Shown here piece by piece: positions 9,641-22,391 of a stretch of DNA of 64,000 bases. The notes under the pieces were generated by a model that worked only from the letters and a program-made list of their open reading frames with translations, searched no databases and was not told where the DNA came from. Source of the DNA: Paramarasmius palmivorus (taxonomy: Eukaryota > Basidiomycota > Agaricomycetes > Agaricales > Marasmiaceae). A program made the position numbers and the translations under genes. The stretch spans positions 186,001 through 250,000 of the forward strand of contig JAYKXP010000005.1 in assembly GCA_037176845.1 (NCBI GenBank). The letters run 5' to 3'. The stretch's first letter is position 1. Each line of letters starts with the position of its first letter.

Positions 9641-12366
9641 TCAAGCCCAAGCTTTCTCGTTCAACCTCGATGCACCCATGGTCAGTTCAGTAGCAGTCCA
9701 AGGAGAGTTGATGGATTCGTTGACGGGACTAGCGGCATGAGGGTATGCAGAGTTCAGGTGGGTACTTCGAGCGGAAAAGTTGCCCCAGTTACCCGTGCTC
9801 CCAGAACGAGCATGGCCGTTTGTTCGAGGAACAGAGCTGCTACCGTCATCCGAGCCCACTGAGTAGGCCTGCGAATAATTATAACCAAAGTCGTCAGAGC
9901 CACCTGCGGTATGGCGAACATTGGCAGGGGGCGTTCCAGACTTATTCATGCGAGCCTAGCAAGTGAAAATATTAAAAGAGGAATTGCTAGGGCGCTGATA
10001 GCCTTACCTGATTGTAGCCCACGATCTCCAAGCGAGCATTGTTATGTCTTCCCAAATCGGGGCCAGCAGTAACAGGCGCAGGTGACTTGGCCGTAATCTG
10101 CTCAGATGCAGGCAGCAAAATGCCGTTGTTCGCAAACGTGGGGTAAGCCGATTTGTTTTGCTTGAGGTTCGAATCCAAAACAGAAGTGTCGACCCGTAAT
10201 GAACCCGTCGGTGGACGACTAAACCCGAGACCATTGACCTTATTGTCAACGGGCGTGGACCCAATGCTATCACGTTTAGCACTGATACGTGCCAATAATG
10301 ATACGCCGTCATTTGGATCGCTGTTCGTGCTCATGGATCGCTCTCGCCCATCTACACGGGGCTGTACCGACGGTTGGGTCTCAGCGCTTGGAGTTGCGAC
10401 TCCACCACCAACTCCGGCAGGACCACTGGCTGGGTTAGCGGGGAGTTCAGTATGGATAAAGCAGCATCTCTTTCCATATGGACATGAGCCCGAGACCCAG
10501 AAAGTCTGTTATCAACGCATGAGTAATCAGGCCCAACCTATCATGCAACTGTCTACTTACTCGACATATCTCTGTTTTGTACTGTACAAACCAAAAAAAA
10601 AAAATTAGCTCGGTACACGCGATGAGTAAAACAATGCTTACCTTGGGATGTCTAGCAACCTTTCGCAGTTCTTGTTCACCATGAGCAAACTGACACTTCG
10701 TCCCATATCGGCAACTGCCTTTCTCTTCCCAACTCCTGCACAATTCTGTCTTGTAAAGGCCAAGTTTACGGTTGTTCGCACTCGGGCCACCGCTCCCTGC
10801 AGTCGAGCTGCCTGGACTGGGCATGCCTCCATCGAGTTGTGGGGTAGCGACACCATACGGCCCCGTGTATTGCGCTTGAAGCCTGTTTGCCATTACTTGT
10901 GCGATAGCTGGGTCTCTGTATGCTTCCTGAGCACCGTAGAACTGCCCAGGATACATCGCGAGAGCCGGTGGAGAAACAGGCATATTGGCAGGGAACAGGC
11001 CCGGAGAGAAGGCTTGCATGCCACCATTCAAGAGGCCTAACGCCGCAACGTCTCGAATCTGCGAGGGGTCTGAGGCCGAATGATGATGGGCACTCCGGAA
11101 CATGTTGTGTTGTTGCTGCTGCTGCTGCTGCACACGAGGCAACACTGGGTTCTCCGGACCGCCGCCAGGAGGAAGCATCATGTCGTACAGTTGCTGCGTG
11201 TTGCCCAAAGACAGAGAGGTGTGATGAGGAGGGACATAACCACTGGCGGCTAAAGTTTGCTGAGGAAATGCACGCGGAGGTTGTCTGTAAGGTCCAGCGG
11301 GGCGAGCGGCCATATAAGGTGGACTAGTGGGTACAGGAGGCATACCGGCCTGCGGAGGAAGTTGGTTGACATAGTTGCGCTGGTAATCTCCGTCATCCCG
11401 ATTGAGTGAGGCTGGTCCGGGTCGGCCGTCATATTGCGGCTGTCCACGAGGAGCGGGAACATTGCTGGGCGCCAAAGAGGGATATGATAATTGCTCCCCA
11501 ACGGTCTCTCGATACTGAGCAGAGGCCCAGTGCTGCTGCTGCTGTTGCTGCAACTGGTTATCGCTCTCCGAAGGGCCTTCACCGGCCTGCTGTAAGCGAC
11601 GAAGGTCGGCAGAAGAGAGTCCACCGCTGAATGAATGTGGGCGCTCCTTCAGCTCGTTACTAGCACTGGTTTTCAATGAAGCAGGCGCTTGAGCGAGCAA
11701 CTTGCTACCAGGGCCAGACATATGGGAACCTTGGGATGAAACTGTGGTGTCTGTAGAAGATCCTCTGGAATGGGACACGGCTAAGTGATGGTCCGCGGTA
11801 TGTGGAGATGAATCAGCACTCGGCAGAGAGTTGGTCTCCAATGGGCTGGCATCTGCGAGTGAAAGGTTGTTCGATGCCAGTTCAGACTTTGGTGGGGTCC
11901 GAATTTGGACATCGTCAGCCCCTTCTTTTGCGGCATCACCAATGTTCAACCGAACAATTTCGTCAGCAAGCTCCCACCCGGCGGTGTCCGCATCGACGAC
12001 CTGGTTGTTATTGGTAAGGAACCATCTTCTTGGATTACTATCTGGACGCGCGGCCATGTTTGCGGAGAAGATTTTTGGGAAGACGGGGTAAGGTGATCGG
12101 TGATTCGAGTTTGTTTGAGAAGTAGGGGAATCAAAGGGAGTAGGAACAAGCCAATTCTAAAGAGAGTAAAGATGAGAAGGAAATTAGCAGAAAAGGCGGA
12201 ACACGCGCGCGCGCACCTCTAAAGATGAGTCTTTGTCAGAGTCGTATGGAGACCAAAGGCTGGTATCTTCGTCTTTGAGTCTATTAGTCAGATGAATCGG
12301 GGGAAGTAGGTCGTTTGCAGGATTTGAAACGTAATTCTTCGTATTTGTCGTGAAGGCTTCGTGCAT
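9641..12366 (-). CDS. TTP/Zfs1-like tandem CCCH zinc-finger RNA-binding protein
   Basis: Probable mRNA-decay factor that binds AU-rich elements, by analogy with tristetraprolin and S. pombe Zfs1. Two CX8CX5CX3H fingers, each with the TTP lead-in: [25 protein letters not shown] and [24 protein letters not shown], the second split by two introns. Most of the rest is low complexity: Ser/Pro/Gln-rich with Q runs near 11525-11550 and 11115-11135. The ATG at 12057 ([14 protein letters not shown]) could be the start, but a 60-bp intron (12157-12216, gtgcgc...tttag with ctaat branch site) joins an upstream exon in frame, adding about 85 residues from ATG 12366 ([19 protein letters not shown]). I prefer 12366. 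The C-terminal end after the last intron is [11 protein letters not shown]. Confidence 0.88.
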
Positions 12367-12373
12367 TTAAAAC

Positions 12374-12442
12374 CTAAAGAATGAATAGGGAAAAAAAGTT
12401 AGCGACATGAAAAGAAGTAAGAGAGAGAGAAGGAATACGCAC
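12374..12442 (-). other. 5' UTR intron of the CCCH gene
   Basis: On the minus strand a 69-bp segment begins gtgcgtatt, contains a gctaac branch-like site and ends ttctttag, seven bases before the preferred ATG at 12366. This implies a transcription start to the right of 12443 and a spliced leader. Pyrimidine-rich minus-strand sequence at about 12640-12860 fits a fungal core promoter/leader. Confidence 0.6.
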
Positions 12443-14181
12443 CTATAGATTACCGAGTCCTGGGCGCCCTTGAACAAATGGCGATGGCGCAGTCAGGCCA
12501 AGTAGGTGACTGATGATTTGCAGAAGACGTGCAAATAGATATGACCACGTCAAAGAACAATGCACAGAGGTATACTTTGCACAGGAACAAAGTAGGCGAA
12601 ATAGGTATAAAAATGACGAGGAGAACGTGAGGAAGTCGTAAAGGTTGGAATTAAAGGATGATTTGAGTCGATCTGAGGGTGAAACTTGGGGGACAGATGA
12701 TGAGGAGGAAGAGGGAAGAAACTCGAGGCCTTGCTGCCTCACGTCTGCCTCGTTTGGATGATGTAAACAGTGGTCGATTCGGTGAAGAAATGCAGAATAA
12801 TATAAGGAAATAAGTCAATTGTCGATGATGATGGTGGTAAGAAAGAGAAAGGGAAGGTCGTCTGGAGGACGCCTTGCTAGAGGGAAGTGAACCAGGTAGA
12901 ATATATCGTCTTTTATTTATTTCCCCCCAATGGCACGGCCTCAGCTGCCTCAGTCCCGGTCTATGCCCATTCGGGGTAATCCATCCCATCACTTTCTCCG
13001 TCCATTCCTCAATCTTCCTTTCTCAATCTTCTTTCCGTTTCTCTTCCAGATTGTTTACCTCCCAAGTTTCTCTTATCATCTGTCTATATCTCTTATTGCC
13101 CTCTCTTTCTCAAATAAAATCTACCTACAGCTCAGCGCCGACTTTGCCTACCCCACCCCACGTGTAGTCACGTAAGGTGACGACGACACTTACATGTACA
13201 GGTGAGGCTGCGCAAGATGATTGATCTTTCATTTGTCACTCAATCCCTCTCTAAGCACTTGTGGATCTTTGACTCTCTTGCAGATCCGGCTCATCATCGA
13301 TGTTCCTAGAATTCAGGCGCGACTGGCGACCTCCTCTGTATTCACATCGATCCAGGTGTTTGCAGCCAGTCATTTCACGCTACCATATGCCAATCACTCT
13401 TCTTTTCCTTCCTTATGCCACTGGTCAGCCTGTCTTCCTCAATGAGCTATTACGCGTATAAGTATGCGCATCGACTCCCACAAGGAAGCTCCGTTGATCA
13501 CATTTCGTTTACTCGTCCCGATAAGGAATCATGGAAACACTCCGCGAATTTGCACTGTACTAGTAGCCACTCCTTTTCTATCGGCCGGTGGCAAACGCCA
13601 AAAAGGTCAAAGCAAAACTCACGGGGAATGCTTCAAACTAAACCCAGTCAAAGTGCCGCTCTCACGATAACGATCAACACTTACTAGCCCCTGACATTCT
13701 CTGACTAGCTCAAGCGCTCCTTAGAGCTTGGACTGCGGTGACGGTGAGAAAGGGCGCGTTCTAAAGCTTAAAATACGGTCTCCTCAGCCGATAGGCAAGG
13801 CGGCATCCTTCTCTAGATTGGAAGCCTAGCAAAGGTTACTGCATACCTTTTTCTACCCGTCGGGAAATAAAGTTGCACCTCAACGATGTCCCCGTACCCA
13901 AGAAAATTCCATCATATATGTTGCCAACATGTCAACAAGTCCAGGTTGAGGAGGACCGCATGTAGAACACGCACCTAGACCAGCTGCCCACCTTTGGGAA
14001 GTGAGTTACCCGCATCGATAAATGTCTTTCTATGGATTTCTTCCCGGGTCTATGACTCGTGTATTCAACGTGTTCGAACATGTTCAACAGCCCACTCCAT
14101 CGGAACAAGATGACATACACATTCAATTACCGTTATTACAGGTCGTACAAAAAGTCGACTATATATTATTCTGTCCATCTA
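12443..14181. other. 1.7 kb gene-poor region
   Basis: The left part (to about 12900) is the promoter and leader of the CCCH gene, with C/T-rich minus strand. From about 12985 to 13120 the bias flips: the plus strand is C/T-rich, which in fungi often precedes transcription starts, but I see no convincing + strand gene. Open frames at 13221-13687 and 13932-14210 look random. The right part should include the BLM10 3' UTR. No tRNA, repeat or transposon is recognised. Confidence 0.45.
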
Positions 14182-17100
14182 TCACGCGTCTAAAGAAAAA
14201 AATCCATTAGCGTCTATATATCCGAGAACGCGGGTCTCATAAGACTCACAGTAGGACGTGCCGACAAGCATCGTCGACAAATTCTGCAGCTGTTCTTCAT
14301 CAAATGCTTGCTGGTCCTTGTGCCATGTGTCCTGACAACGATCGGCGCGTTAGAGACCAAACAAAAGTGGGGTGACAGTTGAAAGCACGTACCTGATGAG
14401 TCTACATAATTCCGAGTGATCAGATTCAATCAGTAAAAAAATAACACGAAGACTGCCTTTTTTTCTACATACCTTCTTGAACTCGGAAGCGCACTTTCTG
14501 ATGGTAGTCTGGATAGGCGGCGGACTCGTGGCATGAGGTGCTAAGACTGGAAAACGAAAGATCAGGTTTCAAAGAGGTTTCAAGCCGACGCCCGCACAAC
14601 TCACCTTCGGTAAGTGATGGCATCCATGGTTCCACCGAGTACGGGAAGGCCTCTATTAAAGCGCAAAGACCTAAAATTGCCGAGTGAAGCGACCGCAGAG
14701 CTTGCGCGTAAGTCGGATCCTTTCGAGCCGGCAGCTTGGTCTTCTTGATTACGCGGACGAATCGATTCTAAGGAAATGGAGGTATATCGGAATGAGCTAT
14801 TAGACGAAGGAAATAGAACGAAACACGTTACCTTCAAGGGCACAATACTTTGCCGCTGTGAACATCTTACTACCCCAGATACCATCTTGGAAGCCATCTC
14901 TCGGACCTCAACATTCTCGTCGCCGAGGCATTCAAGAAGTACGTCCATGACTTTGGACACGCCTTCCGGGGGGATGTACAGCAGATTTCGATAGAAGAAT
15001 ACAATCATCGCTGGTAACGTGTGGTGGCGTATGCGCCAGGACTGTAAAATAAGCCCATCGATGAGATTTCACAGGGGAGATTGGGAAGAACCTACCGAAG
15101 ACGACTTGATTGCAGAAGCAAAGTTCTCCAGGATTACTGGAATGTATTCCGCTAGTGGCGTCACGGCGGACAAGACGTATTGCGCGGCTGTGCTATAATT
15201 CTGGAGCTCGGGATTGTCGCTGAGTTCTGACATCTCGATTATTTGGGGCCTGCAAAGGGTAATGAGATATTTTTTTCCAAGTGCGAGCGAAAAAAACACT
15301 TATTACATCAAAGAAACGGCGTATGGGAACACCAAAGTCGCCTGTGCGCCATGAGAAGAAATCCATATCCATTGGAGCACTGCCGAACAATGAATACTCG
15401 AGTCTATAAAGCTCTCTGATGTACTTACATGTTAACCCGACTTTGTCATATTCTGACTGACTGACTCTTGGCGGTGGCAGGCGTTCTTGCTTTGTCTTTG
15501 CGAGCTGGACCGTGAACTCGGACATCCGAGCCTGGTACCTCACTTCACTGCAACGACCAAGTCAGCCCTGACAGCGAACGTGAAGGGATCAGACGCTAAC
15601 CGTAGATGTAAAGGGTCTGTATCCGCATGACATGCGCGAACAAAAGCTTCGGTTGATGGATGTAATGGCCGCCATTGGTTCCTCATAATAGTGTATAACA
15701 ATTGACCGATGTGAGATCGTATCTGGAGCAAACTTTTAGTCATTGGCTCCACAAGGAAACAAGTGGGTCCTACCTCGGCGTACAGCGTGTTCGCGTTGTC
15801 GAATAGAAGGTTAACATACTTATCAGAGACGGGGTTAAACAGAAGCCCAAGGTTCTCAACCAGTGTAATGAAGACGGTGAGGTTCTTGTTCACTGCGAGA
15901 GAATTAGGACCTTGGCTTTACACTGAAATTATTACCCACTCGCAAAGGCCGAATCTGCATTGAAATCTAGAGGTAAACCGAAAATCCAATCTACTAGGGG
16001 TTGATTTCGGTGAGGGTCGCGCTCCTCTAGAACGTACTATTTAACGGTCAGAAAGAGGCCGAAGAGGTGTTTGAATCAACGCTTACGCTAAAGACCGTTT
16101 CCCAAAAGGGTAATGTATCGGGCTTTATATTCGCCAAAATTGCATCAAGATGACCGGCTGTCCACTGCCATAGCTTCTGGGATGCCGATTTTGGCCAATG
16201 TTTAGAGCCTTTCGAATACGTGAGATGGTGAGAACTCGCAGCCACAAGATATCATACCACGGAGGATTCCAGTCAAAAACTCCCCGCCCGCTCGTTGTTT
16301 ATACTTGTCCGAGTCGGAAATCAAAGGTTCGATTAACTGAAGAAGTGCATCGAGTCCATGACCGTTGAACATCTTGGCTGGAAAACCAAAGTTTCAGTGC
16401 ATGCTCAAAGAAAGGATGACCCAAGATGCTAATACCTAAACTCTTGATAAATAAGACGTTGTCTGAACGAAGCTCCATTGTGGAATTGGCTTTGATGGAT
16501 TCTTGGCTCCATAAAACGGACAGTTGTGTGTAATAACTCTGCTCGTCGATCAAAGTTTTCACCCGCTCCAGGCCGGACTGTGATTGTGAATCCCAGTCAA
16601 GAGGTTTCTCTCCAGTGATGGGTCTGTAAGCTTTCAACTTTGATTTCCATGTTATGAAACCGGTTTGTATCTTGTCGATATAGAGGCTTGTGGAGAAAGT
16701 CAGCTATGCGCATAATCATTCAAGATGATTCGTACCGTTCTAAGCCATTAGGATGTGTGTTGTAGCTCTCTAGGTACTTAAGTGCGTCTTCTATGTCGAT
16801 ACATTCCTGTAGAGGATTTTGCCACTCCTCCCGCCATAATTGCTCTGCGTCCGTGGAGTAGCTTCTATATTTGATGTATGCGAAGAGCTTCACAATTGCA
16901 CTGCGCGAGATTCAGGTATCAATTCAGTATCAGGAACACTTATGCAATCAACGAACCGTCCGGATGTCGCACGAATAGAAGGTTGTGGACTAGTTGTATG
17001 CTTGATGAAGAATTCGAAGCATTCCGCTGAGGTGGCTATATCGCGCCGCGACATGCCATGTAAGAAACGAGCCGACATGTAAACATATCTCCACTTCACA

Positions 17101-20100
17101 ATGGCATGAGAAAACTGTTTACTGGGGCTCGTTACTATGACTCACATGTGTTTCGGGTTTGGACGCAATTCCTAGGATGGATTGCACCTGAAGGGGACTA
17201 GATGAATAATCAAAGGAGTAAACTGACCAAAAGGCTCACTGTTTGGTGGTACAAGGCAGCCCGCTTTTCTATACGCAGAGGGTATTTGGAAATGGCTTCT
17301 TGAAGTAGGTTCTGGTCGATGAATGATGTGGAGAACGCTTGTTGTAGCTCTTGCAGAGCATGATCCAATGCGGGAATTTGAAGAGTATATGCGTCCGTGT
17401 GTGCCACGTCCTCTAATAAATGGTTGTAGCATTCTTGAGCCGTCGTATTGACCAGTTTTTGAATTGACGGCTATAAAAGAGTGAGCGAGACGTCAAGTGA
17501 GCAGTGGATGGTGAACACCTTCTCTTCGTGCTGGCACCCTAGCAGAGAGACAAGGTACTGCTGATGGAATCCCATATCTAAATCGGGAATTAGAACAGCA
17601 CTGAACTAGCAAAGTGTGAACATGCCGGTCAAAGCGTATGATGCTAGTAATGTAGGGTTAACAAATAGCGAAAATGACCACGAAAGTGGACGAACTAATT
17701 CCTTTGTTCGAAAGGACATAAAGCGCTCCTTTCATGCGATCTGGGTCGTTCCCTTTGGTCAACGCTTGCAAGAGCATGGGCAAGGCATAACGCGTGGATC
17801 GAACATAGGACTGCGAGCATTCCATCGGTGAGTGAGCCTAGAGCCTAGAGATATGAAATGTGCTGCTTACTCCGAAAATGTTCTGCAGTACAGATTGAGA
17901 GTGGCTGAAGATAACTATTTGGTTAGCAGCATTGAAATGTTTACAAAGGTTGAGCTTACCGGCGTACCCTAGTGTAGGGCGATAGCGACAATTCCACAAG
18001 CTCGGCGATCAAAGCGTCATCCATAGCCGTACGACGCCGATATAACGAATGCATATAAACTCGCCCACTGTGATATAGCTGAGCTCGCTTGATCCAAACC
18101 AGGCGGGAATTCTCGACTTGGCGTGACCATGCTCGATTCATACTAGAGTGAGGAAGAATTGTGAGACCACCATTGGGAAATATGGTGGTCGGAGACTTAC
18201 TCTCTCGTGGTGCTATAGCTTTTCTGCAAGGAATCAAAACGTCCCTTCGTCAACGCGTAGTCGAGGAGGTATACGTCAATAGCTTTGGAGACAGCCATGA
18301 CAGCGTCGATGTGATCTTCGCCCTCGGTCTTTTGTCGCAGCTTCACAGCACATTTTTGGATGACTTCCCCGAATCGAGTGCGGTGAGAGTACACCTTCTG
18401 GTATCGGCTGTCCTTCGGGTCGCAGAGAGTAAAACCAGCTTCAACTTCGAGATGAGGCACCAAGAGTCCAAATGATTCAATGTCTTCGTATATCCGGTGG
18501 TTAGGGACTTCTTTCGGAGCCTCCTTCAGCAGAGTTGGCAGACCCGCCCAGATCGCACGACATGCCTGCAGGTACCTGACATGGTTCAGTCAGACTATAA
18601 AAGTAGATTGATTTTGTAAGATGTACCTGCAAAAATCATTTCTATCGACGCTAGTCCACGACGATGCGTCTGCTAATAGACCTTCGACTTTGGAAAGTGT
18701 TGGAGCGGCCACACGGTCCAGGATTTGAAGTACGAACTCGATCTCTTCTGTGGAAGGCACTGAACTCTTTCCGTTAGTTTGAAGAGGGTCTCGGATCAAG
18801 GGCGCTCCTTACCGTGCCATTCGATAACAACGTCCTCTGGCTTGTACGCTTTACCCCACAAAACGTTGTGATCTTGCTCGAAACCTGGATATTCCCTAAT
18901 TAGTCATTTTGACAACCATAGCTAGTGGGAACGCACTTGGGCTTGCCCATTCATCGCTGTTCACAAAGCGACTGTTCACAGGATAAACGCCCGCCAGTGT
19001 ATGCAGAACACGAGTGATAAGCTGGCCAGTACTGCTGTAACCTCTTTCACTCTTTGTCGTCTCAACCAGCTGTAGAATGAGATTTATGATCTGGTCCTTA
19101 TTCTTGAGTAGCTTCAATTAGATAGTTCATTAGCTAGGTGGTTCTCATATACAGGAACGACATCTTACCAAAGGTCCGCCATATCCAAGACAGCCCTTGA
19201 GAATAGAAAGATCTACAATGCAATAAGTCTCAGAGTGTATCAATTAAAGTGTCAGCTTACTCCAATGAAGAGTTGTATCTGATGATACTGCTACATGTGA
19301 TGAAGTTGTTCGAACGCTTGATGCCCCATGTTTCAATTCTTCTTCGATCTGAGAAAGACAGAACGGGAAAAACTTGGCGATGGTCTTCTCCGGATTGGCT
19401 CGGGCAAGACATGCGACGAGTTGACCAAAAGCCTTTACGGAGTTAGCCTTGGCGTTTGTCGTGCCGTAGTCATATACAAGCTTCAGTACGAGATCGAAAA
19501 GTTGGTCTGATAAATGGAGGCAAACAACGTCCATCATGTTCTTGATAGATCGTAACAGACCCTCCTCAATCTTTCCACCAGTTGTGTTTCGTTTTCCTCC
19601 TTCCTCAGGAAGATTCTCGTACAGCGCAAGAACACGTCGGAACAATGAGACCACCCAATCTAAAGCTTGACGTGAGATACGCGATGAGAGGTTAATATTT
19701 GAAAGCTACCTGAGAAGACTGCAGTACTATCCCTAACAAGCGCTCTCTCCTCTTCCCTACTAAGTGCTGGCATACCAGACTCTATTCCTGCTGGAATTTC
19801 GGTCGTGTCTTGATCCATGGCCATATGGCCAATGCCGTCGTCGGTCAAGGGCATCCCTGACTGATGAATGGACAAATCGCCCGCGCGGATATTTTGCATG
19901 ACGCCGACGATGAACATTGCCGTGCATACTATTCAGTGTGCTTGTAAATGACGACTGTAAAAGCGTAACAGCCATTGACTTACGAGTCTTTGTTGGATCA
20001 TTCTGAGTCCGATGCAGTCAGTCATACTTCAATACCAAAAAGAGAGAGAAAAGGCTCGTACAACGTCGATACCAGGTATGCAGAGTTCCAAAAGCGGGAG

Positions 20101-22190
20101 TACATGCTTCTGGCCACCAAGCCACAATGCCTCTGTGGTCAGAGGACGGGTGATACCACTCAACATGCCAAGTACGGCAGTAGTGCGATGCTGTGTACAA
20201 AGTTCAGCATCTCTCGTGCGAAATCAGCTGAGGAAATCTTACCGTCTCATTGACTACTTCTAATCCGTCATAAGCCCTCTCCAGTAGTTCTGGCATGATA
20301 AGATTGGGCTCGAGCAATGCCATGGTGCGCAAAGACGCTTGAGAATATGCCATGCTAGCAGGGTCCTTTGAAAACATCGCGAGTAAGGCTGGGGTCCGGA
20401 GAATAGAGACGACAGCTCTACGGATAGTGGGTGTAAGACGACGGGTCTAAGATATGCCTTCAGAGCTGCAAGCCAGATAATTCAAGATGGGTGACTGACT
20501 ACAGGTGTCTTGCAGGACTCTTGCTCCTCTTCTTTCATGCGAAATATGAATTCTGAAGTGATCCTTTGAAGGAAGCTGGTCAACTTTTGATCTTTTAGCG
20601 GGATACTCGAGTTTATATGAGCTACTCCACGCTCACCCCTAATGTCCACAAGCCATGGTTTGAAGGGTGAAAGTATGATTCGATGCTAGTGATAAGGCGG
20701 TCCAGTGAATCTACAGCACGCGATCCCCCGGCATATGATCGCTCATCGGGTTCGGCAGGAGTAGACGCTGCGCTGTCTTTTACGGGGCCATCAACTGACA
20801 TCGAGTACACCAAAACCCTAGCCAGTGCATCTGTGTATCAGGAATTAGTGGATGGAAGGTATGAGACGGATGATGTTTCGTGCCTTGTCGGCTGGTGGAC
20901 TTCTTGATTCTTGTCGATTTGCTAGACATGTAATCAGCATGACTTGCGGTCGTAGACGAGCCCTGAGTGAAGTGTGAGCCTGATTTATTTGCCAGGATAT
21001 AGTGTGGTAGGAACTTGCCCTTGCTATTCCGACAGGAACGTCTACAGATAAACTGATTCAGTCTCTAACGGTCAAGTCGAATTATTAGAAACAGACTAAC
21101 TCATGGAACCTAAACCCTTCCCAACAAGGGTATTCCACTCGCTGTCTGTCCAGATTCCGACATCTTTCCATTCTACGCTTTCTGAGGCGCGCCCGACGAG
21201 ATTCTCCTTGGACAGATCACCCGCTAACTCCAGTAGTCTGTCGTCTAGGACAGAGGAATTAAATGCCTCCCAAATCTTGAACAGAGGAGGAATGTATGAA
21301 CGAAAGTTCCTCGGGGGCAGAAAAGACGTAAGGACGGGAATCATCATCAACACAGACTTTGAACAAGGAACCGGTCAGTACGGGAAGTACTTAGGCTTTA
21401 TACAAGATTTTACTTACATCTTGTGTGAGCAGAGGCAGAAAAGTGTCAAGCATTCTTGATATTTCGTCTTCTGCATAGTAGAACTTGCATTGTTCAGCAA
21501 CGTAAAGCAGTATATTGACCACATTTCGACTAGAATGACGAGGTCAAATGTGCATCCGTATCGCAGGATTGAGTTCACTGACGATGTATCCTCAATACGC
21601 TTCTTAGGCCAAATTTCCTTCTTCAAAGCCCTCCAAAGTGGCATCCACGGTAATTGAAGGTCCTGAGCTTCTAATTTGCGTTTGCCTCCTCCCTTGTTTG
21701 CAATCAAGCGCGACACCATGTCAGCCCAAGAGCGAATGACCCGAGGATCGATACCAGGAAGGGTGCATAGATCATAGTAGAGGCGAACGAGCTTTGCCCG
21801 AATGGTCTTCTCCATAGGGTACCGCATGAGCAGCCAACTACAGCTGATTCAGTAGATGAGAGACGAATAGATGACAGCCACATACCACTGAAGCATTCCA
21901 TCCCATGTTGTGAGAGTCAGCCAGTTTTGCGTCTTCGCACAGATGTATATCTTCCCAACGATCTCCTCCAACTTTGCCTGCATAACGTCATTGCTTTCAC
22001 ACTCGTATGGTACCGACTTGAGATACGTCTGCAAGGCCAGCTTGTGTTTCTCGAGTGGCTGATCGGACGTTTCTCCCGCAGGGGAGTCGGGATAGGAAGA
22101 CATATCATCCATGTCGTCGTCGCCGCTGCCGCCAACACTAGAATCTACACCCAACGTCAGCAAAACGTCTTCGATGAGAGAAGTACCCAT
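14182..22190 (-). CDS. blm10: Proteasome activator Blm10/PA200
   Basis: Very large HEAT-repeat protein that caps the 20S proteasome core. The 8-kb gene has many short introns. The N-terminus at 22190 (MGTSLIEDVLLTLGVD) carries an acidic stretch (GDDDMDDMSSYPDSPAG), then WLLMRYPMEKTIRAKLVRLYYDL. Further family landmarks: LITRVLHTLAGVYPVNSRFV before DEWASP (near 18930-19040), FFSWRTGDFGVPIRRFFDV (about 15300-15360), MVSGVVRCSQRQSIVPLK and, near the C-terminus, FPYSVEPWMPSLTE. The last 8-nt exon (14182-14189) completes the C-terminal Ser-Tyr-Tyr-Ala-stop. YYA is the HbYX motif that docks Blm10/PA200 into the 20S alpha-ring pockets. Individual exon joins were not all traced, so the length (roughly 1,900-2,000 residues) is approximate. 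Divergent from the next gene by 201 bp. Confidence 0.9.
14190..14249 (-). other. Last intron of BLM10, 60 nt, no in-frame stop
   Basis: Minus-strand gtgagtctta...ttctttag. It interrupts the second Tyr codon of the C-terminal Ser-Tyr-Tyr-Ala. The length is a multiple of three and contains no stop in the coding frame. Retention would give TSYC followed by ESYETRVLGYIDANGFFSLD, then Ala-stop at the same TGA, without the HbYX motif. Confidence 0.75.
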
Positions 22191-22391
22191 GGTGGTATTT
22201 AATGCGGCAAAAACATACGACAGCAGTTCTTTTATAGGTAGAAGCTAGCGGAATAGGAAGGCTTACGAGGCCTATCCTGAGAGAGAATGACGCGTCGATC
22301 TGGATTGGTGATGAGTGTACTGGTTTGTGTACGCGTCACTGTCAACAGTCGGCCAAAAGCTGCCAAAAATAATAAGCGCTCAGAACGGGAA
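22191..22391. promoter_or_regulatory. Divergent promoter blm10 / aim18-like
   Basis: 201 bp between opposed start codons. It contains two ACGCGT (MCB-type) hexamers at 22290-22295 and 22331-22336. ACGCGT binds MBF in ascomycete yeasts; here a function is only suggested. Confidence 0.5.

Noticed and set aside
10160..10180. GGTTCGAATCC-like box resembling a tRNA B box
   Set aside because: It falls inside a coding exon of the CCCH gene, with no A box or acceptor stem around it.
12202..12216. Short (CG)n run, possible Z-DNA or CpG element
   Set aside because: Only about seven CG dinucleotide steps, lying within the donor side of an intron; too short to support a function.
13587..13595. GGTGGCAAA, the yeast PACE/Rpn4 element, near the BLM10 gene
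   Set aside because: It lies beyond the 3' end of BLM10, not in its promoter. Similar words occur in coding sequence (near 47168 and 47264), and Rpn4 control is a yeast-lineage feature.
13221..13687. Short + strand frames in the gene-poor region
   Set aside because: Composition is driven by C/T-rich sequence; there are no motifs and no splice-supported extension.
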